Shown piece by piece: positions 34,859 through 44,642 of a stretch of DNA of 64,000 bases. The notes beneath the pieces were generated by a model, which ran no database searches, was not told where the DNA came from, and saw only the letters and a list, made by a program, of their open reading frames with translations. The DNA is from JAXGZG01 sp040771825 (GTDB taxonomy: Bacteria > Bacillota > Sulfobacillia > Fermentithermobacillales > Fermentithermobacillaceae), in NCBI GenBank assembly GCA_040771825.1, contig JAXGZG010000001.1, forward strand, positions 186,001-250,000. The letters are read 5' to 3'. A program made the position numbers and the translations under genes. Positions within the stretch are counted from its first letter, which is position 1. Each line of letters begins with the position of its first letter.

Positions 34859-36481
34859 GTGCCAGCAAAGATGATTACGTACAATCTCGACGCCCGAAAG
34901 GCTTTGGAGGCGGGAGTCAATGCCGTAGCCAACGCTGTCAAGATTACTCTCGGGCCTAAGGGAAGAAACGTAGTACTAGACCGCAAGTTCGGCTCCCCCG
35001 TCATTACCAAAGACGGAGTGACAGTAGCCAAGGAAATCGAGCTTTCCGACCCTTACGAGAACATGGGCGCTCAGCTCTGCAAGGAAGTGGCGTCCAAAAC
35101 CAACGATGTGGCAGGAGACGGCACAACCACCGCCACCGTTTTGGCCCAGGCGATTGTCAGAGAAGGGCTAAGAAACGTCACCGCCGGCGCCAACCCAATC
35201 TTCATCAAGAGAGGCATCGACAAGGCAGTTGCGTTAGCCGTGGAAGAGATGAAGAAGCTCGCCACTCCCGTAGAGGGAAAGGAAGATATCGCACACATAG
35301 CAGCTAACGCCGGAAACGACAAGGAGATCGGTGAACTCATTGCCCAGGCAATGGACAAAGTAGGAAAAGACGGAGTCATCACCGTCGAGGAGTCCAAGGG
35401 CACGTCGACCACCGTGGATGTCGTTGAAGGAATGGAGTTCGACCGGGGATACAGCTCGGCCTACTTCGTGACCAATACCGAGACAATGGAAGCAGAGCTA
35501 GAAAACCCCTACATCCTGATTTACGAGAAGAAGATCAGCGCTGTGGCCGACATTCTCCCGCTTTTGGAGAAAGTCGCTCGTTCAGGCAAGCCCCTCTTGA
35601 TCATCAGTGAGGACCTTGAGGGCGAAGCTCTAGCTACCTTGGTAGTAAACAGAATCCGCGGTACTCTGCAGGTCTGCGCCGTCAAGGCCCCTGGCTTTGG
35701 CGACAGGCGCAAGGCTATGCTCGGGGACATTGCTGCCTTGACCGGCGGACGGTTCTTGTCTGAGGATATCGGCGTGAAGCTGGAAAATGTCGATCTCAAC
35801 ATGCTTGGTGAAGCGTCGAGAGTCCGCATAGCCAAGGAAAAGACCACCATCGTTGAGGGCAAGGGTGAGAAGAAAGATATCGACGCTCGCATCGCCCAGA
35901 TTCGCAGAGAACTCGAAGAGACCGAGTCCGACTACGACCGCGAGAAGCTCCAGGAGCGATTGGCCAAGATGGCTGGCGGCGTGGCCGTCATCAAGGTTGG
36001 AGCAGCCTCTGAGACCGAACTTAAGGAAAAGAAACACCGGTTCGAGGATGCTTTGGCTGCAACTAGAGCCGGAGTTGAGGAAGGCATGATTCCTGGCGGA
36101 GGCACCATCTTCGTCGACGTGCAGCATGCATTGAACGAAGTCACAGCTGAAGGCGACGAGAAGGTAGGCGTCGACATTGTCAGGCGCGCTCTCGAAGAGC
36201 CCCTCCGCCAGATCTGCAGCAACGCAGGACTTGAGGGCTCGGTAATCGTCGAGAAGGTAAAGGAGAGCGGCAAGACCGGCTGGGGCCTGGAGGTTATCTC
36301 CGGCGAGTTCATGGACTTGGCCGAGCACGGCATAGTTGACCCGCTTAAAGTCGTTAGGTCCGCTCTTGAGAACGCTGCTTCGGTAGCTTCCATGGTCCTT
36401 ACTACCGAAGTCCTTATTGCGGAGAAGCCCGAGAAGGAAAAGACACCTCCTTACCCGCCAACTCCCGATATGGACTACTAG
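34859..36481 (+). CDS. groEL: Chaperonin GroEL
   Basis: A 540-residue chaperonin that refolds proteins in its ATP-driven double ring. Motifs: TLGPKGRNVVLD, the ATP site GDGTTTATVLAQ, and VEEGMIPGGGTIFVDV. GTG at 34859 follows GGAGGGATTAATAGAA. The C-terminal tail is EKEKTPPYPPTPDMDY instead of the usual Gly-Gly-Met repeats that line the cavity floor. That may mean a changed tail or a second GroEL elsewhere. Heat-regulated by CIRCE; ends at the terminator 36498-36525. Confidence 0.97.
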   Translation: MPAKMITYNLDARKALEAGVNAVANAVKITLGPKGRNVVLDRKFGSPVITKDGVTVAKEIELSDPYENMGAQLCKEVASKTNDVAGDGTTTATVLAQAIVREGLRNVTAGANPIFIKRGIDKAVALAVEEMKKLATPVEGKEDIAHIAANAGNDKEIGELIAQAMDKVGKDGVITVEESKGTSTTVDVVEGMEFDRGYSSAYFVTNTETMEAELENPYILIYEKKISAVADILPLLEKVARSGKPLLIISEDLEGEALATLVVNRIRGTLQVCAVKAPGFGDRRKAMLGDIAALTGGRFLSEDIGVKLENVDLNMLGEASRVRIAKEKTTIVEGKGEKKDIDARIAQIRRELEETESDYDREKLQERLAKMAGGVAVIKVGAASETELKEKKHRFEDALAATRAGVEEGMIPGGGTIFVDVQHALNEVTAEGDEKVGVDIVRRALEEPLRQICSNAGLEGSVIVEKVKESGKTGWGLEVISGEFMDLAEHGIVDPLKVVRSALENAASVASMVLTTEVLIAEKPEKEKTPPYPPTPDMDY

Positions 36482-36497
36482 GACTAGAACCGATAGG

Positions 36498-36525
36498 AAA
36501 GGCCCGGGGGCTTCCTCCGGGCCTT
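36498..36525 (+). terminator. Terminator of groESL
   Basis: AAAGGCCCGG and CCGGGCCTTT form a perfect stem, followed by TTCGTTTC on the plus strand. It lies 17 bases after the groEL stop. Confidence 0.85.
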
Positions 36526-36668
36526 TCGTTTCAATGGCCGATACCCACTGCCAACCCGAGAAATCGGGAACAAATCGCAAGACCCTGCGTCTACATTACA
36601 TTGGAGGATCATGGTAGATGCAACTAGAAAACCTCTAGAGCTTTCTTTAGCAGGGGAGGAAATAACGC

Positions 36669-38240
36669 ATGCGCCGATTTCCAGTTAGGTGGATTGTGGT
36701 AGGAGCTGTGGTGCTGTGTATAGCGGGTTTGGGCTATTGGGGCGTCAAGGCTCTATCCCAAGGCGATGGTTCCGGTAAGTTGGTCATGGCCACCAAGCCC
36801 GTGACCAGAGGCGACATGGAAGTAATCGTGCGCGGGTGGGGAATGCTGCAAGCATCCGAGGAGCAGGACGTAATATCCGGCGCTCACGGAGTAGTCAAAG
36901 AAGTGTTTTTCCAAGACGGTCAGCAGGTGACCAGAGGCCAAGTGCTGGCTACCATTGACCCAGGCTCCTTGCAGATAAACATCATGCAGAAGGAGATCAA
37001 ACTTGACGCCAAAAGGCTCGAACTTGCCAAGGCGTTCGGGGTGGTACCTGGGGACGTGGCCAGCGTCGACCCGCAGGCAGCCCTAACCCTTCGTAGCCCG
37101 ACCCGCGGGCGTATCACAGGTTTGGCTGTGGGAGCAGGGTCCACGGCTTCAGGCGTGGTGTGCAAGATTGTGGACGACCAGCGGTTGGTCATCAAGCTGC
37201 AATTGCCGAAACCCCTTTTCGACAGAGTTCAAGTTGGTACCAAGGCTACGTTTAGGCCCGAGCGTTTTGACGGTGACCAGCCAGGAACGGTCATCAAGGC
37301 GGATCCCAATCCTATCGCCGGGGCCGATACCTACTATTACGAGACCTGGGTGGAGATGTCAAACCCGGGACTCCTAAAGGTGGACGATGCCGGCCTTCTC
37401 ATATTCCATAGCCCTCAGGGCGAATTTCAGCAGAACGCCACCATCGGCGCTTTTGGCTCCGAGGAGACTCTAGTTGCCCCGTTCTCTGGAAGAGTCAAGC
37501 GGGTCTTGGCGAAAGACGGTATGCTGGTGAAAGCGGGAGATCCCATACTTGAATTCGAGCCCGGCGAGGCTCTCCTTCAGGCCATGACGGCACAACTTGA
37601 GTTCAAGCAGCTCCTTGTGGAATTGGAGGATCTTAAGTCACAGATGCAGGGCCTTACTGTGACAAGCCCTCTGGATGGCTACGCTTTTGGGCGCAACGTA
37701 ATGCCAGGGCAGACCGTAGGCGCGGGTGTGATTGTGACAAGGATCTCCAACTTCACTTCCATGAACCTTATGCTCCGGGTGGATGAGATGGACGTGCCTA
37801 AGGTAACCACGGGCCAGATGGCCAGGGTCATAGTCTGGGGGCCCCAGGGTCAGCAGACCTGCGAGGGTGAAGTGGCCGAGTTGGGAGCAAAGGGTGATCC
37901 TAGAGATGGCATGGCTTCTTTCAACATAACCATATCCCTCATGAATCCTGGATTCCTGCGGCCAGGGATGGGCTCTGAAGCCCAGATTTTCGTCTCCAAG
38001 AAGTCAGATGTAATCCTCTGCCCTGTAGAAGCCTTGTACAAAGAAGAAGACAAGTGGCTTGTGGATCTCAAAGATGAAAAGGGCGGCAGGGTTCCGGTTG
38101 AAGTTAAGGTCGGCGCCATGAACGATACCTTCGCAGAGATCATCGAAGGCGTGACCGAGGGTCAAGAGGTTGTAGTTGGCATGTCCAAGGAAGACCCCAA
38201 TGGTGGACCGGGAGGCGGCAAGATTAGGCCCATATTCTAA
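36669..38240 (+). CDS. HlyD/MacA-like membrane-fusion adaptor
   Basis: A 523-residue adaptor with one N-terminal membrane anchor (WIVVGAVVLCIAGLGYWG, residues 8-25) and two biotinyl-lipoyl-like halves. The first spans VRGWGMLQASEEQDVISGAHGVVKEVFFQDGQ and on; the second shows PFSGRVKRVLAKDGMLVKAGDPIL and VTSPLDGYAFGRNVMPGQTV. It joins a transporter to the outer face of the membrane. The start lies behind AGGGGAGGAA. A MacB-like permease gene follows after about 75 bases, so the pair probably forms an export or lipid-handling complex. No ABC ATPase lies beside them. Confidence 0.88.
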   Translation: MRRFPVRWIVVGAVVLCIAGLGYWGVKALSQGDGSGKLVMATKPVTRGDMEVIVRGWGMLQASEEQDVISGAHGVVKEVFFQDGQQVTRGQVLATIDPGSLQINIMQKEIKLDAKRLELAKAFGVVPGDVASVDPQAALTLRSPTRGRITGLAVGAGSTASGVVCKIVDDQRLVIKLQLPKPLFDRVQVGTKATFRPERFDGDQPGTVIKADPNPIAGADTYYYETWVEMSNPGLLKVDDAGLLIFHSPQGEFQQNATIGAFGSEETLVAPFSGRVKRVLAKDGMLVKAGDPILEFEPGEALLQAMTAQLEFKQLLVELEDLKSQMQGLTVTSPLDGYAFGRNVMPGQTVGAGVIVTRISNFTSMNLMLRVDEMDVPKVTTGQMARVIVWGPQGQQTCEGEVAELGAKGDPRDGMASFNITISLMNPGFLRPGMGSEAQIFVSKKSDVILCPVEALYKEEDKWLVDLKDEKGGRVPVEVKVGAMNDTFAEIIEGVTEGQEVVVGMSKEDPNGGPGGGKIRPIF

Positions 38241-38317
38241 ATGCAAAGGGCATACAGGCCGCCAGACGGATGCCATCGCGGCTATTCACGGACCGGTCCA
38301 AAAGGAGGGACTGCAAG

Positions 38318-39478
38318 GTGCGCTTCGTTGACCTACTGTCAATGTCTTTTCAAGGGGTGGCCAGCAACAAAATGCGCTCCGCACTGACCATGTTGGGCGT
38401 GATCATAGGCGTGGCTTCGGTTATTGCTCTGGTATCGATAGGGGAAGGTGCCCGGAAAGAGGTTGTAGCCAACTTAGAGAGTATAGGAACCAACATTCTG
38501 CAGTTGAACATGTGGCGATGGGATGCCCGTCTGACGGTTGATCAAGTTGACGACCTCAAGGCAAGAGTGCCCGATATGGAGATGATCATGCCCATGGTTT
38601 ACGGGCATGGCCAGATTACTTACGAAGGCAAGCAGCGCTGGTTCAGCATACAGGGCGTTACCGGGGTCTTCCCCAAGATACGGGAGCACGGGCTGTACTC
38701 GGGCCGATTCTTCACTGCCGGCGAGGAAGAGGTCAGCCGCCCAGTGGCGGTCCTTGGCTGGCAAGTGATGCAAGATCTGTTCGCCGGACGTAACCCGGTT
38801 GGGAAGATGATCAACATCGACAACCGGCCCCACGAGATAGTCGGAGTGCTTGAGGAGAAAGGCCAGTACTTGGGCGAAGGCGTAGATCACATGATATACG
38901 TGCCCATTGGAGTGGCCCAGAGACAACGGGGAACACACACGATCGATCAGGTATACATGAAGGCCCGCAGCCATGACACAGTGCCCATAGTGCAAGTTAG
39001 CGTCGAACGGATTATGGAGTCCCGTTGGGGTGAGGACTGGGGCCAAGTGTGGACCCAGCAGTCCATGCTAGATGAGTTGCAGAAGTCCACCAGGACCATG
39101 ACCTTGATGCTAGGCGCCATCGCAGGAGTCGCGCTTTTGGTAGGCGGAATTGGTGTCATGAACATCATGCTGGTTGCTGTGGCCGAGCGAACTAGGGAGA
39201 TTGGCTTGCGTATGGCGGTTGGCGCCAAGCGTCACATGGTGCTGATTCAGTTCCTGTCAGAATCGGCCTTGATGTGCTCTTTTGGCGGGTTGCTGGGCGT
39301 GGCTACGGGCCTAGGCGCTGCCAAGGTGGTGGCGCGAATGGGGCCAAAAACTGCAGTCACGCCAATTTCGGTGTTTGTCGCTTTTGGGTTCGCCATACTG
39401 GTCGGGTTCTTGTTTGGAGTCTACCCGGCCTATAGGGCTTCCAGGCTGCTGCCGGCAGATGCTTTGAGGAGTGAGTAG
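38318..39478 (+). CDS. MacB/FtsX-like ABC transporter permease
   Basis: A 386-residue permease of the type-VII ABC family (MacB, LolC). It has an N-terminal helix (ALTMLGVIIGVASVIALVSIGEGAR), a large extracytoplasmic MacB_PCD domain (to about residue 250), then three helices ending in FGVYPAYRASRLLPADALRSE. GTG at 38318 lies behind AAGGAGGG, which makes it a better start than 48 bases upstream. It normally needs a MacB-like ATPase, but none is adjacent, so a partner must be encoded elsewhere. Coupled in context to the adaptor gene. Confidence 0.92.
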   Translation: MRFVDLLSMSFQGVASNKMRSALTMLGVIIGVASVIALVSIGEGARKEVVANLESIGTNILQLNMWRWDARLTVDQVDDLKARVPDMEMIMPMVYGHGQITYEGKQRWFSIQGVTGVFPKIREHGLYSGRFFTAGEEEVSRPVAVLGWQVMQDLFAGRNPVGKMINIDNRPHEIVGVLEEKGQYLGEGVDHMIYVPIGVAQRQRGTHTIDQVYMKARSHDTVPIVQVSVERIMESRWGEDWGQVWTQQSMLDELQKSTRTMTLMLGAIAGVALLVGGIGVMNIMLVAVAERTREIGLRMAVGAKRHMVLIQFLSESALMCSFGGLLGVATGLGAAKVVARMGPKTAVTPISVFVAFGFAILVGFLFGVYPAYRASRLLPADALRSE

Positions 39479-39540
39479 CGGGCAGCTTAGGTAAGGGTTC
39501 TTGGGCGCGTGGTCTGTTCAGATGGTAGGATTTTCAAGCG

Positions 39541-42171
39541 GTGCCGCCGAAGGAGTATGGTGTGGCACCGCTTAATCGTTTTGCCTGCTTTCTGACTCGT
39601 TGGGCTTCTGCCTTTGCCGGTGAGGGCAGTGGGTTATCGAGGGGCGACAGCATCGCCTCCTGGGACTTAGGGTTTGCCCGGCCGTCCAACCGTCACTCCA
39701 GACCGCTTCTGTGGCCGTCTGTCACGGCCCTTGCTGCAGCGAGCTGCCCACACTGGCTCATCCCCAGATTTTGCGGTCAGGATACCCGCCTCCATTATTG
39801 GTCGGGGTGGATGTTTGTCTCCCTGTGGCTTTGCGCCGGATTGGCGCTTTTGGTGAGAGGCAGGGTACAGACCTGTGAGGCCAAGGCACGACCCATGACA
39901 GCCGCGGCCCTAGTGCTTGGGGCGTTGGCTATGGGGTTTGGCCGCGGGCTCTATTGGTGCAAGGCCCTAGACGTCGCTTCCAGATTGTCCTCTCGCAGAC
40001 TGCCCCTCTCTGTAGAGGCACTTTTGCTAGATGCTCCCAAGGAGATGGGCTCAGGAAGCAGTTTCCCGGCTCTGGTGCTCGACTCGAGCGTTACCAGCGG
40101 AAAGGTTAAGCCGGGTGGGGTGCCATCTAGCCAACACGACTCGCTTGCCTTCGACTTTCGGGGGCAAAAGGTAATCGTGAGGGTCCAGGCGACACCTGAT
40201 TCCGTGGGCCTGCAGGCAGGGGATATTGTGTCTGTGACGGGACGTCTTGCCATCCCCGATCCCGCCATGAACCCAGGACAGTTCGATTATCAGCGATATC
40301 TCTTATCCCAGAGGGTTTTCTCGCTGCTTGACGGGAACCCTTCCCTCTTGTCCTCAACTGAGCAGGATCCCCAGTCTCGGTCTTGGCGCCTCATTTTCCG
40401 ACGGGGAGTTGTGAGAGCAATGGCGCAGTTCGGCCAGTCAGTGCGGAACTCGCTGGACATGTCTCTTCCTTCTGAAGACGCTGCAGTCATGAAAGCTATG
40501 CTGTTGGCGGACGACGGCGAACTGGAGGAAGGCATAGGGGACGATTTTCGTCGCGCGGGCTTACGGAGGTTCTTGAATCTCACGGGGTTCCATGTGGATG
40601 CCGTGTCGTGGGCCATCTTTTCCCTTGTGCAGAAAACCACCAAGAGGTACAACCTGTCGAGACTCTTGGCCATTACGTCCGCAGTGGCTCTGGCCTGGAC
40701 GTCTGGCTGGACAGCCGGGGCTATTAGGGCATCGGTGTCAATTTCCATGCGGTTTGGGGCGCCCATGGTCCGTAGGAAGTACGATCCCTTAGCGGCACTA
40801 TCCGTCGGGGCACTCTTGACCGCATGGGCCATTCCGTCTCCTTTAGGCGATGCTGGGTTTAGGATGAGTTTCGCAGGCGCGTTGGGAGCGTGGGTGGGGG
40901 GGCGATACTTGCGCTCCGGCGGCTTGGGCATGGCGGCAGTTCTCGTACCCATAATGACTCAGCAATTTCGAAATGTGTCCGTGGCAGGTCTCGTGGCAGG
41001 AGGATTGTGGGCGTCTGTAGTGTCTTCTGCGGCGATCCTGACTTTGGCCATCTTGGCGCTTCCTTGTGGTATGGTGACGCTAGGCTGGCTTCCGTATTTG
41101 GTCTCCCAGGGCGTGAGGGTCCTGGCCTCGCTTGTTTCCAGGATTCCGTTGGCCTCAGTGTCATTCCCGGCCCTGTCGTGGGGCGAGATAGTCTCTTGGT
41201 ACGGGCTTTTGGCACTCTGGGCTTGGCACCTTGAGGCACGCTGGAAAGGCGGGAGTGGCCGCCGGCATACGGTCGTGGGCTCCTTAGGCTCCAATGCAGG
41301 TGACAGGGGCCAAATCCGCAAGACCCTTGTTTTGGCGGCTGCAGCCAGTCTCTTGATCAGCGCCTGGCTCCGTGCCTACCCTCCCTGGCCCGAGATTACT
41401 TTCCTTAGCGTCGGACAAGGGGATTGTGCGGTCATCCGCTATCGAAGTGTCTGCATCATGGTGGATACCGGCACGGAATCTCAGTTTGAGCGGTTCGTCC
41501 TCCCATACCTCCGGTACAAGGGAGTGAGCCGAGTCGATCTGTGCGTGCTGTCCCATCTGCACAGCGATCACGCCGGCGGAGCCCCGGCTTTGTGTAGCCG
41601 GTTTGAAGTGGGAACCCTAGTTACAATGCCTGAAACGGCCGCCGAACTCAGGAAAAACCTGAAACAGGGAATCCCTCCCATACTAGAAGCCCAAGGCTCG
41701 GGAACTACCTTGGCCCTAGGGAGTCTTAGATTAGTGACAGAACCGTTGGGGTCGGTTGGGATAAGCTCTTCAGAGGGCGGCAATGAGGCCTGCCTGGCTG
41801 CGTTTTTGTGGGCCGGAAACGCTACGGTGGAGTTCTGGGCAGATTTGCCTGCCCCCTTGATTTCGGAGTATCTTGCGCGCGCCTCGTTTGGAGAGGCTAG
41901 AAATGGGATCCCAAGGATAGTCAAAGTGCCCCACCATGGGAGCGTTGACGGTCTTGTGGCCGAGCTGTATTCCGGTGGGCCGAAGTCCGTGGCCGTCATT
42001 TCGGTAGGTCCAAATTCATATGGGCATCCCTCTCCCGCGGTCATGGACTGCCTAGAGTCGGCAGGTGTGCCAGTGTTCCGCACAGACCGTAGAGGGGCTG
42101 TGGTGGCCAGGGTGATTGGGGGGCGCTTTTGGATATTTTCGCACGTGTGCGGTAGGAAACTTGGAAGATAA
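39541..42171 (+). CDS. comEC: ComEC/Rec2 DNA-uptake channel
   Basis: An 876-residue integral membrane protein that carries single-stranded DNA across the membrane in natural competence. The N-terminal part holds a DUF4131-like region (RVQATPDSVGLQAGDIVSVTGRL near residue 220) and several helices. The middle is the Competence domain (LNLTGFHVDAVSWAIF, where most relatives have TG-x-H, then many helices). The C terminus is a metallo-beta-lactamase-like domain: VGQGDCAVIRY, the metal motif SHLHSDHAGG, PHHGSVDG and SVGPNSYGHP. The start GTG at 39541 is not well supported, and the true start may lie downstream. Together with ComEA in this window it suggests competence. Confidence 0.93.
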   Translation: MPPKEYGVAPLNRFACFLTRWASAFAGEGSGLSRGDSIASWDLGFARPSNRHSRPLLWPSVTALAAASCPHWLIPRFCGQDTRLHYWSGWMFVSLWLCAGLALLVRGRVQTCEAKARPMTAAALVLGALAMGFGRGLYWCKALDVASRLSSRRLPLSVEALLLDAPKEMGSGSSFPALVLDSSVTSGKVKPGGVPSSQHDSLAFDFRGQKVIVRVQATPDSVGLQAGDIVSVTGRLAIPDPAMNPGQFDYQRYLLSQRVFSLLDGNPSLLSSTEQDPQSRSWRLIFRRGVVRAMAQFGQSVRNSLDMSLPSEDAAVMKAMLLADDGELEEGIGDDFRRAGLRRFLNLTGFHVDAVSWAIFSLVQKTTKRYNLSRLLAITSAVALAWTSGWTAGAIRASVSISMRFGAPMVRRKYDPLAALSVGALLTAWAIPSPLGDAGFRMSFAGALGAWVGGRYLRSGGLGMAAVLVPIMTQQFRNVSVAGLVAGGLWASVVSSAAILTLAILALPCGMVTLGWLPYLVSQGVRVLASLVSRIPLASVSFPALSWGEIVSWYGLLALWAWHLEARWKGGSGRRHTVVGSLGSNAGDRGQIRKTLVLAAAASLLISAWLRAYPPWPEITFLSVGQGDCAVIRYRSVCIMVDTGTESQFERFVLPYLRYKGVSRVDLCVLSHLHSDHAGGAPALCSRFEVGTLVTMPETAAELRKNLKQGIPPILEAQGSGTTLALGSLRLVTEPLGSVGISSSEGGNEACLAAFLWAGNATVEFWADLPAPLISEYLARASFGEARNGIPRIVKVPHHGSVDGLVAELYSGGPKSVAVISVGPNSYGHPSPAVMDCLESAGVPVFRTDRRGAVVARVIGGRFWIFSHVCGRKLGR

Positions 42172-42200
42172 GGTCGAAACTCATGGTTGGAGTGAGGATA

Positions 42201-43451
42201 ATGAGAGTGAGAGTCATCCAGCGGAGGCGCCGGGACAAGCACCCTGCTCTAGTGCTAGCAGGCGTGCTGATCTTCCTTTTCCTTGTTTCGGGGATCTTGA
42301 TGCGCCAGGAGGTCATCGGCCAGAATGTTTGGGCTCTTGGAGTGCCTTTGGCGGGACTCTCCCAGGCTGAGGCCGTGGAGGCCGTTTTGGATAGGGCCAA
42401 GGAGATTCAAGAGGGGCCTCTAGAGTTTGTGGCAGGCGACAGGATATGTCAGGTGACTTCACACGAACTGAAGGTTCTCTTGGATGAATCCTCTCTCAAA
42501 ACTAGTGTTGAGCAGTACGTTACATATAGATCGCGTATTCTTCCGGTATCGATGTTGAAGCAAGGGCCCCAGAAGGTGCTGGCGGCCCCAGCCCAATATG
42601 TATCCGGCGATTTTGAAGGGGTTTTGGCCAGGGTAGCGGCGGAACTTTCAGTCGCCCCGGCGGGTGCTCGCTATGGGTTTGAGGGCAGAGAACTCCAGGT
42701 GCTGCCTCCGGCGCCCGGACAGGTCGTGACCCCGGAAGATGTCCGCCAGGCTCTAGATTACCTTCCTGGCACTCGCCTGGATGTAGAGGCCGAGTCCGAG
42801 GATGCTCCTGTCTCAGCCGAATTGCCGTCGCTCCATCTGCTATCGGAGTTTTCCACACATTATGACGTGACCGAGACAGACAGAAACGTCAACTTGGTTT
42901 TGGCCGCCGCCGCCGTTCACGGGCAAGTGCTGATGCCAAACGAAGTGTACAGTTTTAACAAGACCGCCGGCGAACGCACTGAAGCCAAGGGCTATAGATA
43001 TGCTAATGTTGTGGTAGGTGACCACCTGGAGCCAGGTCTTGCGGGAGGTATCTGCCAGGTCACTACGACACTATTTGACGCTGCGGCCCAAGCAGGGTTG
43101 GATTTCCCGGAAATCCACGCCCACGGGATTCCGGTTGACTACGTTGGGCCCGGATTTGACGCGGCGGTTGCCTGGGGATACCTTGATCTCAAGATTCGGA
43201 ACGGGACTGATTGCCCGGTGGTTTTCGGCGCTTGGGTAGAAGATGGCCAAGTTATCGTCCGCGTTTATGGAGAAGAAAGCGGCAGCACCTACCAACTTGA
43301 ACCCGTCATCCTCAAGGAGTTCCCTGAGGAAGGGAAGAACCCAGGGCTTCTAGTCGAGACCTACAGGGTGGAAAGGCGGGACGGTCAGGTTGTTGAGAAG
43401 GTATTGGTGGTCCGCTCGCTGTATCTGGCGTCCTTTCCCCACCCGAAGTAG
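42201..43451 (+). CDS. VanW family protein
   Basis: A 416-residue membrane-anchored protein with a helix at about residues 16-34 (HPALVLAGVLIFLFLVSG). A PG-binding-like domain follows, then the VanW domain with its hallmarks: FSTHYDVTETDRNVNLVLAA, NEVYSFNKTAGERT and GGICQVTTTLFDAA. Its role is thought to lie in the cell wall or spore, but the biochemical function is unknown. ATG at 42201 is preferred because of GGAGTGAGG just before it; an ATG at 42183 is also possible. The gene lies 29 bases after comEC and 60 before holA. Confidence 0.9.
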   Translation: MRVRVIQRRRRDKHPALVLAGVLIFLFLVSGILMRQEVIGQNVWALGVPLAGLSQAEAVEAVLDRAKEIQEGPLEFVAGDRICQVTSHELKVLLDESSLKTSVEQYVTYRSRILPVSMLKQGPQKVLAAPAQYVSGDFEGVLARVAAELSVAPAGARYGFEGRELQVLPPAPGQVVTPEDVRQALDYLPGTRLDVEAESEDAPVSAELPSLHLLSEFSTHYDVTETDRNVNLVLAAAAVHGQVLMPNEVYSFNKTAGERTEAKGYRYANVVVGDHLEPGLAGGICQVTTTLFDAAAQAGLDFPEIHAHGIPVDYVGPGFDAAVAWGYLDLKIRNGTDCPVVFGAWVEDGQVIVRVYGEESGSTYQLEPVILKEFPEEGKNPGLLVETYRVERRDGQVVEKVLVVRSLYLASFPHPK

Positions 43452-43511
43452 TCGTAAGTGAGCATTAGTGGATAGAGGAGTGCAGTAGTTACGGAAAGAG
43501 TTAGGTCCTTC

Positions 43512-44498
43512 TTGGAAAAAGGTGAGTGGAAGGCGACTCCAGCCTGCCCGGGTTACTTGGTGTATGGCGAGGAAATCTACTGGCATCAAAGACTCGTTGA
43601 GGCCATATCATCGGCTTTCGGCGGAGACAGAGAGACTTTGGCTGGAGACGAGATCACTTGGGATGAGATTAGAGACGTGTTGGCTCAGCCGTCCTTTTTT
43701 GGGCCCAAGCTATGGGTGATTCGCGAGGCTTCTCCGCTTTTTGCCGCCGGCGCAAAGAGGGCCGTCCCGCCAGAGTCCATAAGTCCTGGGAATTCCTTGG
43801 TTCTTTCTTGTTACTGCAAGGATAGTCCAGCCTCAAAGGACTTCATGTCCCGGTGGCAAGGAATCGGGTGCCGCGTTCTGGAGGCTCCCGAGCCAAGTTT
43901 CGCCGAGGCGTCTCAGTGGGTTACAGGTGAATTGAAGAAGGCAGGGCTCAGGATTACAGGTGACGCTATGGATAGCCTAATACTTGCTGTAGGCAGGAGC
44001 CTTGGCCGTCTTGAGAAGGAGATAGAGAAGATCCGCCTCTACATGAAGGCTGAGGAAGCACCCGGTAGGGGGGCCCACACGGTGACGGACGGCGTAGTGG
44101 CGGCATGCGTCTCAGAAGACCCGGAGAAGAACGCGTTTGCCTTTATTGACGCAGTCGCGGCTAAGAACCCTACCTTGGCTCTGTCTGAGTTCTGGGATCT
44201 GAAGTCGAGGGCGACCAACCCCATCATGCTTCTGTCCATGATCTCTTCCCACTTCGGGCTCATGTGGCGCGCCAAAGAGGCTGCAGAAAAAGGAGTGCCC
44301 CAGAGCGCATTGGGAAAGACACTGGGCGTCCACCCATATCCCGCCAGGAAAGCTTTGCAGCAATCGGGGCGATGGACATACAAGCAGATGGAGTCCGCCA
44401 TCCGGCTTCTGTGCGACGTTGATGAGTCCGTGAAGACCGGGCGGATGGACCCATACGGCGGTATGGAATATATCCTGGTAGCTCTCGCTAGGCTCTAG
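43512..44498 (+). CDS. holA: DNA polymerase III delta subunit
   Basis: A 328-residue clamp-loader subunit (delta, HolA), which opens the sliding clamp. Signs: the N-terminal YLVYGEEIYWHQRLVEAI, then KLWVIREASPLF, LVLSCYCKD, the domain III stretch LSEFWDLKSRATNPIMLLSMISSHFG, and LGVHPYPARKALQQSGRW at the end. The only usable start in frame is the TTG at 43512, with no strong ribosome site, so it may be coupled to vanW. In many Firmicutes holA lies beside comEC and rpsT, as it does here. Confidence 0.93.
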   Translation: MEKGEWKATPACPGYLVYGEEIYWHQRLVEAISSAFGGDRETLAGDEITWDEIRDVLAQPSFFGPKLWVIREASPLFAAGAKRAVPPESISPGNSLVLSCYCKDSPASKDFMSRWQGIGCRVLEAPEPSFAEASQWVTGELKKAGLRITGDAMDSLILAVGRSLGRLEKEIEKIRLYMKAEEAPGRGAHTVTDGVVAACVSEDPEKNAFAFIDAVAAKNPTLALSEFWDLKSRATNPIMLLSMISSHFGLMWRAKEAAEKGVPQSALGKTLGVHPYPARKALQQSGRWTYKQMESAIRLLCDVDESVKTGRMDPYGGMEYILVALARL

Positions 44499-44642
44499 GT
44501 CACCCCAAAAGGGAAATGACCTGTTTTCGGAAGGCAAACAAAATCCAACCGAAATGCAGGCCATTCACTTGGTTGACTTCTACCTCGAGAGGATGCCTCC
44601 AAGGTGCCCCTAGGGCAAACCCGCAGCAACCCCATACGAGTC

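Noticed and set aside
35630..36580. A 316-codon minus-strand frame across groEL.
   Set aside because: It is antisense to a nearly invariant chaperonin and resembles no protein.
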